Below, one piece after another: positions 13,328 to 23,393 of a stretch of DNA of 64,000 nt; positions within the stretch are counted from its first letter, which is position 1, and each line of letters starts with the position of its first letter. The DNA is from Diphasiastrum complanatum (Eukaryota > Streptophyta > Lycopodiopsida > Lycopodiales > Lycopodiaceae), in contig CM055113.1 in the NCBI GenBank assembly GCA_029204225.1, positions 30,863,024-30,927,023 on the forward strand, written 5' to 3'. The notes beneath the pieces are model-generated. The model worked only from the letters and a program-made list of their open reading frames with translations. It did not search any database and had not been told where the DNA came from. Both the position numbers and the translations under genes were made by a program.

Positions 13328-13639
13328 AGATGAAGGCGTTCGACATGTCCTATTTATGTCTTTTGAAGATATCCATTTGCATATTTTTTGCATACAAAAA
13401 TACAAAATGGTCATTAACATATATGTGAAATGTGCTCATTTAAATGAAGTTAACACTCATGAGCAATACTTAGCAAAGTCGACAATTTTGAGATAACATT
13501 TTATATATCTTTAGTCAAACACCCTTTCAATGCCACCATAAATACATGCTACAAAATAAAATAGCTTATTTATTAGGAGAGTTCACACAATCATACTTGA
13601 TTATATGCGTCACTAGTTGAATACATCAAACATATATAC

Positions 13640-14870
13640 CTATATCATCATGTGCCAATTATGAGATTGAATCTGGATAATTTGTTGTCTATGGTAAATG
13701 CCTCTCTTATAGGCCCGATGTATCCAGTTGAAAATCGCATATGTCGAATAATTTCCTTTAGATTACTACTCTCCTCCGTTGATAAAATCCATGGAACATG
13801 AGTTGATCTTGCCCTAGACTCTAAAACATCTTTAGTCCACAAGTGTCTTATTTGATCAAAATCTTTCAGTTCTTCAAGGACTTATGCGTGCAAAGCTTCT
13901 AACTCATTGAAGTGCTTCCATAATGACACTCCCCATTTTTGAAAATGTGCATTGAATCCAATAAATGAGCTATTTTTAATGTCACCCAATACAGGAGTGT
14001 ATAAAATATGGATAGTCTTTTCATGCCTTCTGCAGTAGTGGATTTCTCCATTGCATTGTTCCAATTGTCAGGCCAATCGTTACTTAATCGCATTCCTACT
14101 TATTAACATTTCCAATGGAGGAAGGGGTCCTCGACTTTGTCTCCTAGTAGACAAAAATGAATTCTATGAAGACTATGGTCGAATGGAAAATGTTTACGAT
14201 GATCAGAATCTATGACTTCCTACGATGTTTTGCATATCATGCGGGGATCATGCAGGGAGATCACTTCCACATATATTACAACCATGGTATCTTGAAGTAG
14301 AAAAATTGCTACACTTATCCAATCCAAGATAATCGTTCACATCAAAATACCTTTTAATTCAAATTCTCATGATAGGACATGAAATGGCATACACATGAAT
14401 CCCTGTCCAAAGAATTTGCAACTCCTCAATAATAGGTTCAAAATAGCATTCTAAGTTTTTTATCTTATAATGACCACAAATGATGAGGGCAAGTAAAATA
14501 TGACCGTTTTTCATTTCCATGCATGGAGGTATGTTGTATTTCACAAGCATCACTGGCCATGTTGTCCAAGTATAAGATTGATGACCGTGAGGATTAACAC
14601 TGTCAACAGCTAACCTAAGTCTCAAATGTCTTGGCTTTGTACAAAATATAGACCACTCATTTTCGACGTGTTTGTAATTTTTAGCAATACTATCACAAGG
14701 TATTCTCATGACACCATCAATGAATCTATTTCTAGCATGCCAATCCATCAATTTGGCCAAGGACTCTGGCAATGAAACATATGTTGGATATACAGTAATA
14801 TTGGAAAATGGCATGCAACCTTTGATGGAATATTGTTCCTTGCACATCTTGTCGACATCGTGGACATTCT
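13640..14870 (-). pseudogene. CACTA (En/Spm) TNP2-type transposase fragment
   Basis: Minus-strand pieces match the order of the plant CACTA transposase family (Transposase_21). The best frame (14847-14359) reads SLAKLMDWHARNRFIDGVM, then IPCDSIA, RHLRLRLAVDSVNPHG, TWTTWPVMLVKYNIPPCMEM and ILLALIICG, followed by EPIIEELQILWTGIHVYA. These correspond to the family's RWH...DG, HP.DS.AW, NVRLGLA.DGFNPFG, YS.WPV...YNLPPW and LEP.I.EL..LW blocks. After a frame break the TVNDYPG-like block and later pieces (to 13648) follow in other frames. Frameshifts and stops are numerous. I found no CACTA terminal sequences, so the element boundaries are unknown. The family call rests on my recall of the conserved blocks. 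Confidence 0.75.
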
Positions 14871-15600
14871 TTGTTTGATGTTGTTTGAAATTTTTAATTC
14901 AATGCAATCACTAGCTTTATCAGTTATTTATTTCAGCGTTTTTGATTTTTTGTAATGTGTTGCAATCAATATAATGAGTGTCCAAGTCCTTATTGACAAT
15001 TTTTCATAAAATGATATTTTCTATGCAAAACTACATTGGTTGTTGAAGACCATTTGGAAGAGTTGATGTCGCCAGGAAGGTTGCAGATCCAAGAGCTTAA
15101 CGGCTTCCTTGTGAGTCTTGCAGTGATCCAAGTTGGGTAGAATGTACCGATCGCGCTCCTTGGATTGATTTTTTTTTGCAAACTCTTGGGAGATGAGTTG
15201 CTCCTTGCTCGGTGCAGTTGGATAGATCCGGTGTCATATTGTGGGAGCTTCAGCAGCAAAAGCATGTTCAACTTGGGGTCTGGTTCAGGAGAGAAGGGAG
15301 GGGAAGGGTTAGAAGCAACGATCCATTGGGATTCGAGAAAAAAATGGTGTGGAAAGGGAAGGTTAGTTGTATCAATGAGGTTAGAGGTGGTAGAAGTGAA
15401 GTGATGTTGGGAGGAAGTACCACAGGTGCCCTGAGGATTGGACGGTGGTTGAGCTTGTGGTCCTTGAGACTTTGAAATGTCGAGCCTTGATTATTTGTTG
15501 GCGATTGTTGAGATCTTGCCCCTACAGTGATTCAATCTTGCAATCCATCTACATCCTCCAACACGGCACAAACTCGCCCTCATGGTGACAGGCCTCTCTT
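14871..15600. other. No gene recognised
   Basis: Overlapping frames of 79-93 codons on both strands (14990-15271 minus; 15165-15404 and 15212-15475 plus) have no motif that I recognise. Confidence 0.35.
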
Positions 15601-15627
15601 TTGCATTCCAAAGGAAGTATGTTAGCT

Positions 15628-15860
15628 TTAATTCAAAGACAAATGAAAAAGCGTTTGTGACACAAACAAACATCCAAAACAGTCTAGACACTCATCGGAG
15701 ACTTCCACATCACTATGCATGCCCTCTTCATGTGGAGTTGGATCCGATTGAGGCAACCCACGTAAGGACATTATATAGACAGTTGAACACCATTCAAATG
15801 TTTCACTCACAAAATAGATAGATTTTTGAGACTGACAACCTCCACATTGCAACACTTATG
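15628..15860 (-). pseudogene. Possible third RBR pseudogene scrap
   Basis: The minus-strand sequence from 15860 matches the intron upstream of the RING1 exon of the RBR pseudogenes at 22.9 and 55.3 kb (it reads through IYFVSETFEW in all three). It then jumps to GTCCTTACGTGGGTTGC, which matches the PYVGC part of that exon, and diverges. This suggests a third copy with an internal deletion, but the matched coding part is short. Confidence 0.3.
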
Positions 15861-16018
15861 CATGTACCATAATGATGAACTAATTTGTAGCATAGATGTG
15901 GAAGGTGTTCTACCAGTGTTTGGTTGCTTGAAATTTCAGAATGCTAGTTATGATATTCATGTGGACGTGGTTGCTCAAGCCAAAAGGACTTCATTTCAAG
16001 GCACGATTGTTTATTAGT
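15835..16018. repeat. Dispersed segment shared by three loci
   Basis: The segment carrying the frame GCLKFQNA(S/R)YDIHVDV is present here, inverted at about 22960-23150, and in direct orientation at 55365-55530. At 55.4 kb it lies inside an intron of the RBR pseudogene. Its own identity is unknown. Confidence 0.7.
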
Positions 16019-16019
16019 T

Positions 16020-16475
16020 ACTACAGATTAGATTAATTATCTCTCTCCATTTTTATATAAAGGATCAACGTGAGAGAGATAAAGAAGTGTTAGTGTATGA
16101 TACTAGCTATTCATAAGAGAGACTAACTCTCTTGCGGTGATGCGCTATTTGAGATCCAAACAGCGCCCAAGTTTTGATGTATAGATGGTCTAAGATGCTA
16201 GGGCACAAATAGGATTCACATAATCCTTGGAGTGTTGCACATGCTTTAAGTTCCAAGTGCTTGTCCACTGCTCTAAGGTAATTGAGAGGGTGTTAGAGGA
16301 ATACATGACACCAACAAAGAGGCAAATAATGGATATGGCAAAAGTTAAGTGAGAGTGTGTCATTGATACTCATCACCTACAGTGTTGGATACGCAACACC
16401 ATTTACAATTTAGGATATATTTTCTAGCCCTAAAATATCTATAGTTTTATAAGGTTAATGTGTTTCAAGAAAAAG
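16020..16475. repeat. Dispersed repeat, copy 1
   Basis: Nearly the same sequence occurs at 52110-52570 in direct orientation, and part of it at about 60970-61255 inverted. It contains TTTTATATAAAGG near 16050, a plausible TATA box, so it may be LTR-derived. In all three places it abuts a gypsy reverse-transcriptase fragment. Confidence 0.7.
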
Positions 16476-16539
16476 AACTCATATGAAAGAAGAGCCAAAT
16501 GACATTGGTGAAAAAAAAGACAGTTTTCACATGCACTAT

Positions 16540-16710
16540 GTGTCCCTCAAAGGTCTTATTGTAGCAAGAATATTATCTACGAACATTACCACAAACTTTC
16601 CTAAATATAGACAAAATAAAACATTAATCATTTTTTGGGATGTTGCTGGAGTGTTCGTTGATCCAAAAGACAACACTAAGAGCCCATAATGGTCAAATAT
16701 AGTAGATGCC
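16540..16710 (-). pseudogene. Gypsy reverse transcriptase fragment
   Basis: On the minus strand the frame reads IFDHYGLLVLSFGSTNTPAT followed by LGKFVVMFVDNIL. This is the gypsy RT block usually seen as FGLTNAP ... FIDDIL, with the second catalytic Asp changed to Asn. It parallels 52630-52850. It is short and truncated on both sides. Confidence 0.7.
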
Positions 16711-18018
16711 TACCACTTCAAGAAGAAAAACAAATAAGAAGTCATATTCTTCTATTGTTAGAAGACATGACATTATTCTAATGAATATAGGCATTATCCA
16801 AAAGCCAGTAGCAAGGGCAAAAATCCAAGGAAGGGCTTACATGCTGCAGAATCACCTTCACAACAAGACAACCACCCATGCAACTTTATGCTAATAGAAG
16901 AAGAAGGTGATGGCATGTACCTCAAGCACAATAGTACCTCCATGATGATCATTGATGATTCAGGAGCTACTGTGCTTGTGACATGCATGAAAAATACTCT
17001 GAAGAGTTTCCAACCCTACAACACATCAAGATCTGTGATGCTTGGTGACAACAACCAACATATGGTGGAAGACACTAGACTTACCCAGTAAATAACACCA
17101 AGTGCATGCAAGGATCTAGAAGGACTACTGTTTTTGCCATCTCTCAGAAAAGATCTATTGTCTGTTGCCAAGATTAAAAAATATAGGCATGAAAATATAT
17201 TTTGATGAAAATGTATGCATGATACAAGATGGCAGATCAAACAAGATCATTATGGCAACACTCAGAAAAGGGAACCTATACCAAGTGACAATTTTAGAGG
17301 GAGCCGATAGTGCATTAGCTACCATATTAGATAGTAGTGAATCAGAGCTATGGCATAAAAGAATGGGTCATCTTAGCACAAGAATGCTATATCATATGAC
17401 CAAAGTCGTGGTCAAGGAACTGGAGTGAAGGTGAGTGATACCCACCCAAGATTTGGCCAAGTGTGTGCTCTGGAAAATCAGAGTCATGTGCCCTTTGCCA
17501 GATATGGACCAAGAACCAAGGAACCACTAGAGCTAATACACGCAGACTTGTGTGGGCCTATAGTAGTGAATTCAATATCTGGATCAAGATATTTTGTGAC
17601 TTTCATACAGGACTACAACCATATGAGTGCAGTCTACTTTTTAGAATTAAAGTCAAATGTCTTTGCAAAGTTCAAGTCCTTCAAGGCTTATGTGGAGAGA
17701 CAACTAGGAAGGAAGGTAAAGGTATTGTGGTTTAACAACGTTGAGGAATATATCGGTAAGGAGTTCAAAGAGTACTACAAAAAGGAAGGCATTGCTAGGT
17801 AGTAGACCACTTCTTACACACCACAACACAACGATGTCGCACAAAGGAAGAACAAAAAATTGTTGGATACACCTAATTGTTTAATGATCCAATCAGGATT
17901 ACCCAAGGAATTTTGGAAACCAGTAGTTGCCATCTCAAATTACCTACAAAATCGGATGTTGAGGATATCAGTGAAGGGTAAAACTCCATATGAAATATGG
18001 ATTGGTAGGAAGCAATAA
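16711..18018 (+). pseudogene. Copia protease-integrase fragment
   Basis: Plus-strand copia pol remnant. In order are a decayed protease motif (IIDDSGATVLVTC, near 16940), the integrase zinc domain (ELWHKRMGHLS, near 17350), the core block LELIHADLCGP, then VKVLWFNNVEEY and YTPQHNDVAQRKNK, and the downstream PKEFWKPVVAISNYLQNR and KGKTPYEIWIG. The second catalytic Asp is Asn and the catalytic Glu is Gln, so integrase activity was lost. Several frames and stops are involved (frame breaks near 17090, 17430 and 17800). The fragment stops at about 18018, where it meets another copia element in the opposite orientation. Confidence 0.85.
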
Positions 18019-18930
18019 CACATCCAACTTGCTTAGCAATAGCACACGCATCTAGTTTGAACAACTTCCCTTGTCTTTTACCTTTTGCAATCAAGATATA
18101 CTTCCTTTTGATCATACAAGCATCTCCATCAAACTCAACTTTGAGGCCTTTACTTAGAAATTGACTCACACTAAGCAAATTATTGGTAATAGATGGAATG
18201 AACAAAACATCCTCCAAATGAACATTCTTATTTGTAGAGAGAGAATAGGAATTGTGCCAATCCCTTTGATCGCACACTCACCATCATTGGCTGTGTAGAT
18301 CACCCTCTTGTCATCTTCATATGCCAACAAAGAAGTCAAGTACTCTTTGTGAAATGTCACATTGTGTGAACTTTCTGCACTATCAATCCACCATGGATCT
18401 AGATCTCCATCATTAGCAAGCATAGATGAAGAAATCACAAAAGCATCATCATTTGCATCTTGAACATCCAAACCATCCTCATCAAGAGTAAGGTTACCTT
18501 GCTTGTCTCCTTGATCTCTCTTCTTCTTGTAGCACTCACTTGCAAAGTGTCCTTTGATGCCACAATATAAGCACTTGAGCTTTGATCTTTCTTCCTTTTT
18601 GCCATTTGAAGAAGCATCCCCTTGATCTTGCCCTTTACACCACTTGCTTTTGCTTTTGCCCTTGAATTTTACCTTGATCAGCATAGCCTCCTCTCCAACT
18701 CGAGATGTTGATGAAGATCCAGCTCTTGATTGAAGCCTATATTCTTCATTGATCAAGATCTCCTGAAGATCAATCAAACTTGGCAAAGTCTTTTGAATAG
18801 CAAGACTTTGAACAATTTTAGTATGAGCATCCAACAATCCATCAAGGCTAACTTGAAAAAGCTCTCCTTCCTCAATGCTCTCATCAATGCAAGCTAACTC
18901 ACAAATCACTCCTTTGAACAACAATGATTT
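18019..18930 (-). pseudogene. Copia gag-protease fragment, remnant B
   Basis: The minus-strand frame 18924-18166 carries a copia gag middle (PSLIDLQEILINEEYRL), a CCHC knuckle CLYCGIKGHFASEC, and a protease-like site WWIDSAESSHNVT in which the usual DSGASSH has become DSAESSH. After a frameshift near 18240 it continues as KNVHLEDVLFIPSITNNLLS and stops in the linker before integrase (FKLDACAIAKQ). It belongs to the same family as remnant D at 48-49.7 kb. The N-terminal part of gag is missing between 18930 and the primer site. Integrase, RT and RNase H are absent because of the junction at 18018. Confidence 0.85.
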
Positions 18931-19443
18931 TTTTCAAAAGGAAATCACAAAGATATGAAACTACTCAATTCTCTTCTAGCACTTATACCAAGCAATCCAC
19001 ACATAGAATAGAAAATTTTTGATCAACCTATGATCTATCCTCAATATATTGACTCTTGTCACTTACTAGGATTGAAACACACTCAAATGAAGTTTAGTAA
19101 CCTCACAATCTAGAGATCCAATCAAAATTAGGGCTTGACAAAATCATAAAAAATTGATTATTTCAAAATCTACATGCAAATGCCAAAAACTTGATATGCA
19201 ATCTTGTAGCCTCCACTTAGGCTTTTCTAGTGCTCTAAAAATCGGCCAAATCCAACATGAATTATGATAAATTGTAATTGACCAGATTATAACCCTAAAT
19301 AGAGTTTTGATCTACAAAAGATCCAATATGCATATGCAAGAAAATCGATTTTGGTGTAGAATCCAATCTAGCATACTCTAGCATTGATATCTTCTCCAAA
19401 TCATTGATATATGTGATTACTTCCTTCATAACCTGAAACACAA

Positions 19444-19455
19444 GCTCTGATACCA
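19444..19455 (-). promoter_or_regulatory. Primer binding site (initiator tRNA-Met type)
   Basis: Minus-strand TGGTATCAGAGC, the standard plant copia primer site complementary to the initiator Met tRNA 3' end, directly follows the LTR end (...TATTTCACA). Confidence 0.85.
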
Positions 19456-19518
19456 TGTGAAATATTTCAGATCAATTAAGATCTAAATCCATTAAATGAT
19501 CTTGGATTAGAAAGATAG

Positions 19519-19885
19519 CATTAGAGGAGTTCTAAATCCAATAAAAGACCTTTGTAAAGATTCTTTTTATATTTTTTCTCAAATTTTTCTTACACATGGG
19601 CCAATCAAAACACTCAAATTTGAAATCTACGTAGCATAACTTTTTGAGTTCACATTTTGATTCGACACTAAAAATGGCATGACTTTTTAGTGGTAAGTCG
19701 GAATTTAGCGGAGTTTGGTGCATTGGAAAGCGCTCAACAAGGGCTTTCCAATGATATGTCACATGACATAATGTTGAGCTACGATTAAAAAGTTATGGGA
19801 AATCAAAGGTATTAGTGTTATAATATTTTAATCATCTTGCACGAATTCTTAAAAGGTCTTTTTGGAGTTCAAAACTCCTCTAATG
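19519..19885 (-). mobile_element. MITE-like inverted-repeat element, copy 2
   Basis: This is the reverse-complement relative of 11005-11382, with the same CATTAGAGGAG...CTCCTCTAATG termini. Its minus-strand frame 19762-19532 (76 codons) corresponds to the 63-codon frame of copy 1. It interrupts the LTR at 19456-20468, so it inserted after that LTR. Confidence 0.75.
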
Positions 19886-20187
19886 CATATAACCAATCTT
19901 GCCAATGTAGAAAAATTAGCATCTACACTAAAAATGAGATGCAGACTCTAATAGATCTTGATCAAACATGAATCAAAAAATCAAATAATGTTATTGTCCG
20001 TACAATATTAGTAAGCTATTGTATTGCATACGTGTGAATCTGAAAATAGCATTCAATGAGCATTCTACGTACAGAATTGCAAGATATCACAAGTATAGTG
20101 CACCAATGGATAGTAGAACCCAAGAGAACCATGTATAATCATGAATGAGATAAGAGAGAGAGTGATACCTCTTTCCACGAGTTACAT

Positions 20188-20197
20188 CCTTTTATAG
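20188..20197 (-). promoter_or_regulatory. TATA box of LTR promoter
   Basis: Minus-strand CTATAAAAGG inside the LTR of remnant B, at a position suitable for transcription toward the primer site. Confidence 0.5.
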
Positions 20198-20885
20198 CAG
20201 GTCCAAAACCTAAATTGCCACTTGGTTTCCCTTCATAATAAAAACCCTACTATTTTTGGGACTAGATTCAATGTACCCAACTTTCAAATTTGAATCTACT
20301 AAAACTCAACTTCTAAATTTTCCACACTGTCAAAAAGTGTTTAATATTCAAATACTTTTAGACAAATATAACTTTGAAAACTCAAACTCAAAGTCTAATA
20401 TGAAAATTGCCCTCAATTGCCAAATATACAAATATGACCTAAATAGACTAAACTAGTTGAATTTCTCATAGAATATATCGGTGCCTCTAAAAATGCAAAT
20501 CATATAGTATGGCTTCAAATGCTATTAGGGGAATTGTTCCAAATACAAAATGGCCCAACGGTGATGAAAATGGACAGTCAAAGCACAATCTATCTCACTG
20601 AAGTTCCAATGTTTCAGTAAAAAACAAAGCATATCCCACTGAAATACCATCATGTTAGAGACCTAATCCAAAAGAAAGAGTTGATTCAATACATCAAGTC
20701 CTTTGACATGAGTGAGGATATCTTGACAAAGTCACTAAATAAAACATTGTTCAAAAAACACAAGATTGTCATGAGCATATTGTGAAGGTTTTCTCAGTTC
20801 AAGAGGGAGCTGTTGAAGCAACTGACCTTCTGAAACCTGTCCAAAGAAGCACAAAATCGTGCATTGAAGTATTTGAGCTTCACCA

Positions 20886-20992
20886 GGAATCCTTTTACAA
20901 GACATTACGAACATACCCGTAAGGAATCCTTTTATGAGACATTACGAACATGCATTCAAGGAATCCTTTTACAAGACATTATGAACAAAATA
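20886..20992. repeat. 37-bp tandem repeat, three units
   Basis: GGAATCCTTTTA(C/T)(A/G)AGACATTA starts at 20886, 20923 and 20960, giving a regular 37-base period over nearly three units. Confidence 0.85.
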
Positions 20993-21074
20993 AGACCTAT
21001 GAGTAACTAACGTAAAAGGTCATTTCTCTCATAGATGTTGATGTGCAACTACGATGCGGCTTTAGAGATGCTAG

Positions 21075-21082
21075 ACAAGAGC

Positions 21083-21149
<67 letters not shown>
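21075..21149. repeat. (GA)n microsatellite
   Basis: A GA run of about 74 bases. It marks the left edge of the duplicated block and has a counterpart at 53479-53532. Confidence 0.95.
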
Positions 21150-21152
<3 letters not shown>

Positions 21153-22079
21153 GTGTTAGAGAAAAAAATTTCATAGAAAAGAGCTATCTGCTTTGATTGT
21201 TCATTCCTTTTGAATTTGATAATGCAAGAGTGATAGGGTCAGTATTCTGAATCTATTTTCTTGTGAATGATTTTGTTATTTGAGTCTATTTCTTACTGTG
21301 CACACATCCTACACATGCCCCCTTTCTAACATTTTTATGGCAAGTTTTATGAAACTTTGTGAATACGCTTATTGGACCCTTTCAATATCTGTATGACCTT
21401 TAAGCCATGATGGTTCTTTTCACAAATGAATGCTCTTTACAAATACAAGGGCACATCTTAAAGAAATCTTTTCAAGATAGTTTATTCTACTATAGAAATC
21501 TTATTGTATATCGTGATTTATTATTAATCAGGACAATGACGCCATCAAAATTTTCACATGTGGTGAGCTCGGTGTATCATGCTCAAGTTGGAGTCACCCA
21601 CCCAAGTTTGATTCTCCGTGACCCCAATGGCTGATAATATCAAATCAATAGTTTCTATGGACCATGTGGAATGAGGAGATAATAATCTACATAGAAAGAT
21701 ATGGGTAATAGCATTGGAGAGCATATCAACACATGGAAATAAGGGTTGAAAATTTCAAAACAATAGCTTCGCACATGATATATTATAGAGACAAACAAAG
21801 GCAACAACGATGGAGAGTATATCAACACATGGAAACAAAATGGAAATAAGGGAGAACCATCACATCAAATTCCAAAGATTTTCAAATATTCTAGAAGTCT
21901 TCAAAGTTGATTGCCATTCATAATTGTATGTAATATATACCTATAATCAAGTTGTGATGTAACATTCAATATACTAAGATTGAGATAAGGTAATATTTGT
22001 TGAAAGAAGGAAATAAGACATCTACCTTGCAGACACTCCCAATAAAGCATAAGATGGACCAGTAAAATATATCAATTTT
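21150..22079. repeat. Duplicated block, non-coding part, copy 1
   Basis: This matches 53533-54501 in the same orientation almost base for base, with small indels. The 75-codon frame at 21407-21634 is open in both copies, but this is expected of a recent duplication and no domain is recognised. Confidence 0.85.
21555..21632 (+). other. tRNA-like sequence (possible SINE head)
   Basis: GTGGTGAGCTCGGTGTATCA followed about 35 bases later by AAGTTTGATTCTCC resembles A-box and B-box promoter sequences of tRNA genes. No complete cloverleaf is evident, so a SINE head or tRNA relic is more likely than a tRNA gene. The same sequence is at about 53942-54018. Confidence 0.3.
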
Positions 22080-22852
22080 CTATCGCTGGACTGTGACAGG
22101 CTTTCTTTTTTTTTTAAAATAACTGCAGTTGCATGTCTTCATCTTGATCCATACAGCCCCACATACGTAGCAGAATCGATGCCCAGACCTGCCCAATTAC
22201 AAAAGTAGATAGTCCTGTGTCAGAAGTGTGCAAATGCATTCAAACAGATCCTAAAATGTACCTGTCAGTTGCAGAATATGCGAACCAAAGGGAAAATGTT
22301 TCTTGTGTGGGAGGTAGCTCACAAGCAGGTAATATGGTTGCAGCCGTCTCTGCGCTCAATGATTTGAGCACAATTTTTGCATCGCTGCGATTTCAGACTT
22401 TTTGCTAATTGAAGCAATTTCTTATCTCCAGACGCCTCAGGAGTTGTAAGTTCATATTGATACTGAGCACAGGTGAGATTTCCAGGGCACAACACACTCC
22501 ATGCAGAACGCACAATGACATGCCTCACATTCAACGCACCCCACAGAGCTCATATTTGGGTGCGCGGAGATGTTTGACTGTTTATAAATGTCAATTTCTG
22601 GCTTTACCATAAGCCTTGAACAGTCAGGGTAAGGGCAGTACAGCCTCTCTGTCTCGGGGATTGTAGCTACAATTTGTCGCGTGGTGAGAGCCCGGAATGA
22701 TTCTAAAGAAAGAAGTAGGGAACACTGATTGAAATTCAGAACATTACCGCAACCCACGTAAGGACAAGGACAACATATGGACAGCTGACCACTTTGACAG
22801 CGCTCCTCAGCATGCTTGGAAAGACAGATGGCGCAAAATCTATGTTGACAGC
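22080..22852 (-). pseudogene. RBR (RING-IBR-RING) E3 ubiquitin ligase pseudogene, copy 1
   Basis: Minus-strand remnant of an RBR-type ubiquitin ligase, a class that takes ubiquitin from E2 onto a catalytic Cys before passing it to a substrate. The larger exon (22852-22323) starts after an acceptor at GGTAG and encodes the second half of RING1 (GCQHRFCAICLSKHAEERC), the IBR (RLYCPYPDCSRLM ... CVECEACHCAFCMEC) and the start of Rcat (QRCKNCAQIIERRDGCNHITC, containing the catalytic Cys position). A 134-base GT-AG intron follows. The last exon (22188-22080) encodes SGHRFCYVCGAVW and ends RKPVTVQR. Lesions are a 5-base deletion near 22484 after the IBR relative to the 54-kb copy, and Ser for a zinc-binding Cys in the last exon. 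The N-terminal exons are missing because an inverted segment abuts at about 22920-23160. Confidence 0.88.
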
Positions 22853-22919
22853 CTACCACAAAGTGCTTAGATGGTCAGAATCCATTCAAATGTTTCACTC
22901 ACAAAATAGATAAATTTGG

Positions 22920-23160
22920 TACCGTGAGGTTGAATTTTTGAGACTGACAACCTCGACAGAGCTGAGGCTGGCCGCTTACGACTCAACGGAGACCTGTGTT
23001 TTTGGTAAACAGTCACGCCTTGACATGAAGCCCTTTTGGCTTGAGCACCCACGTCCACATGAATATCATACCTAGCATTCTGAAATTTTAAACAGCCTGA
23101 AATTTTAAACAGCCTAACATTGGTAGAACACCTTCCACATCTATGCACACCTAGGAAGCT
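22920..23160. repeat. Inverted segment disrupting RBR copy 1
   Basis: 22960-23150 is the reverse complement of about 55365-55570, whereas the sequence to its left matches 54.5-55.35 kb directly. The switch of orientation therefore lies at about 22950, inside what was the intron upstream of the RING1 exon. Confidence 0.7.
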
Positions 23161-23393
23161 AGTGGCCTCGCACTTATTACTCTACTGTACAATGTACTAT
23201 GGCGGCCCCCACTTAGTAAGCTTGGCCAACAATAGTTTAGTGGTGGGACCCACTAAGTGCCCAAAATATCCCCCACCTAGATAGGTGACGGTCCATGACA
23301 CCTGCCTGCATTTGCTGTAAAAGATTGTCGACACGTTTATTCCTGGTAATGAGGTGCTTCAAGAAAAACATGGATATAGATCGCTTATGTAAA

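Larger units (their letters stand above)
19456..20468 (-). repeat. 5' LTR of copia remnant B, with MITE insertion
   Basis: The segment lies between the primer site and a left-edge-type terminus. Its ends, read on the minus strand, are TGAGAAATTC and ATTTCACA, which are inverted matches. A minus-strand CTATAAAAGG (20188-20197) suits an LTR promoter. A 367-base MITE-like element occupies 19519-19885, so the LTR without it is about 646 bases. The outer end is inferred from the terminal match only; no second LTR was found. Confidence 0.6.
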
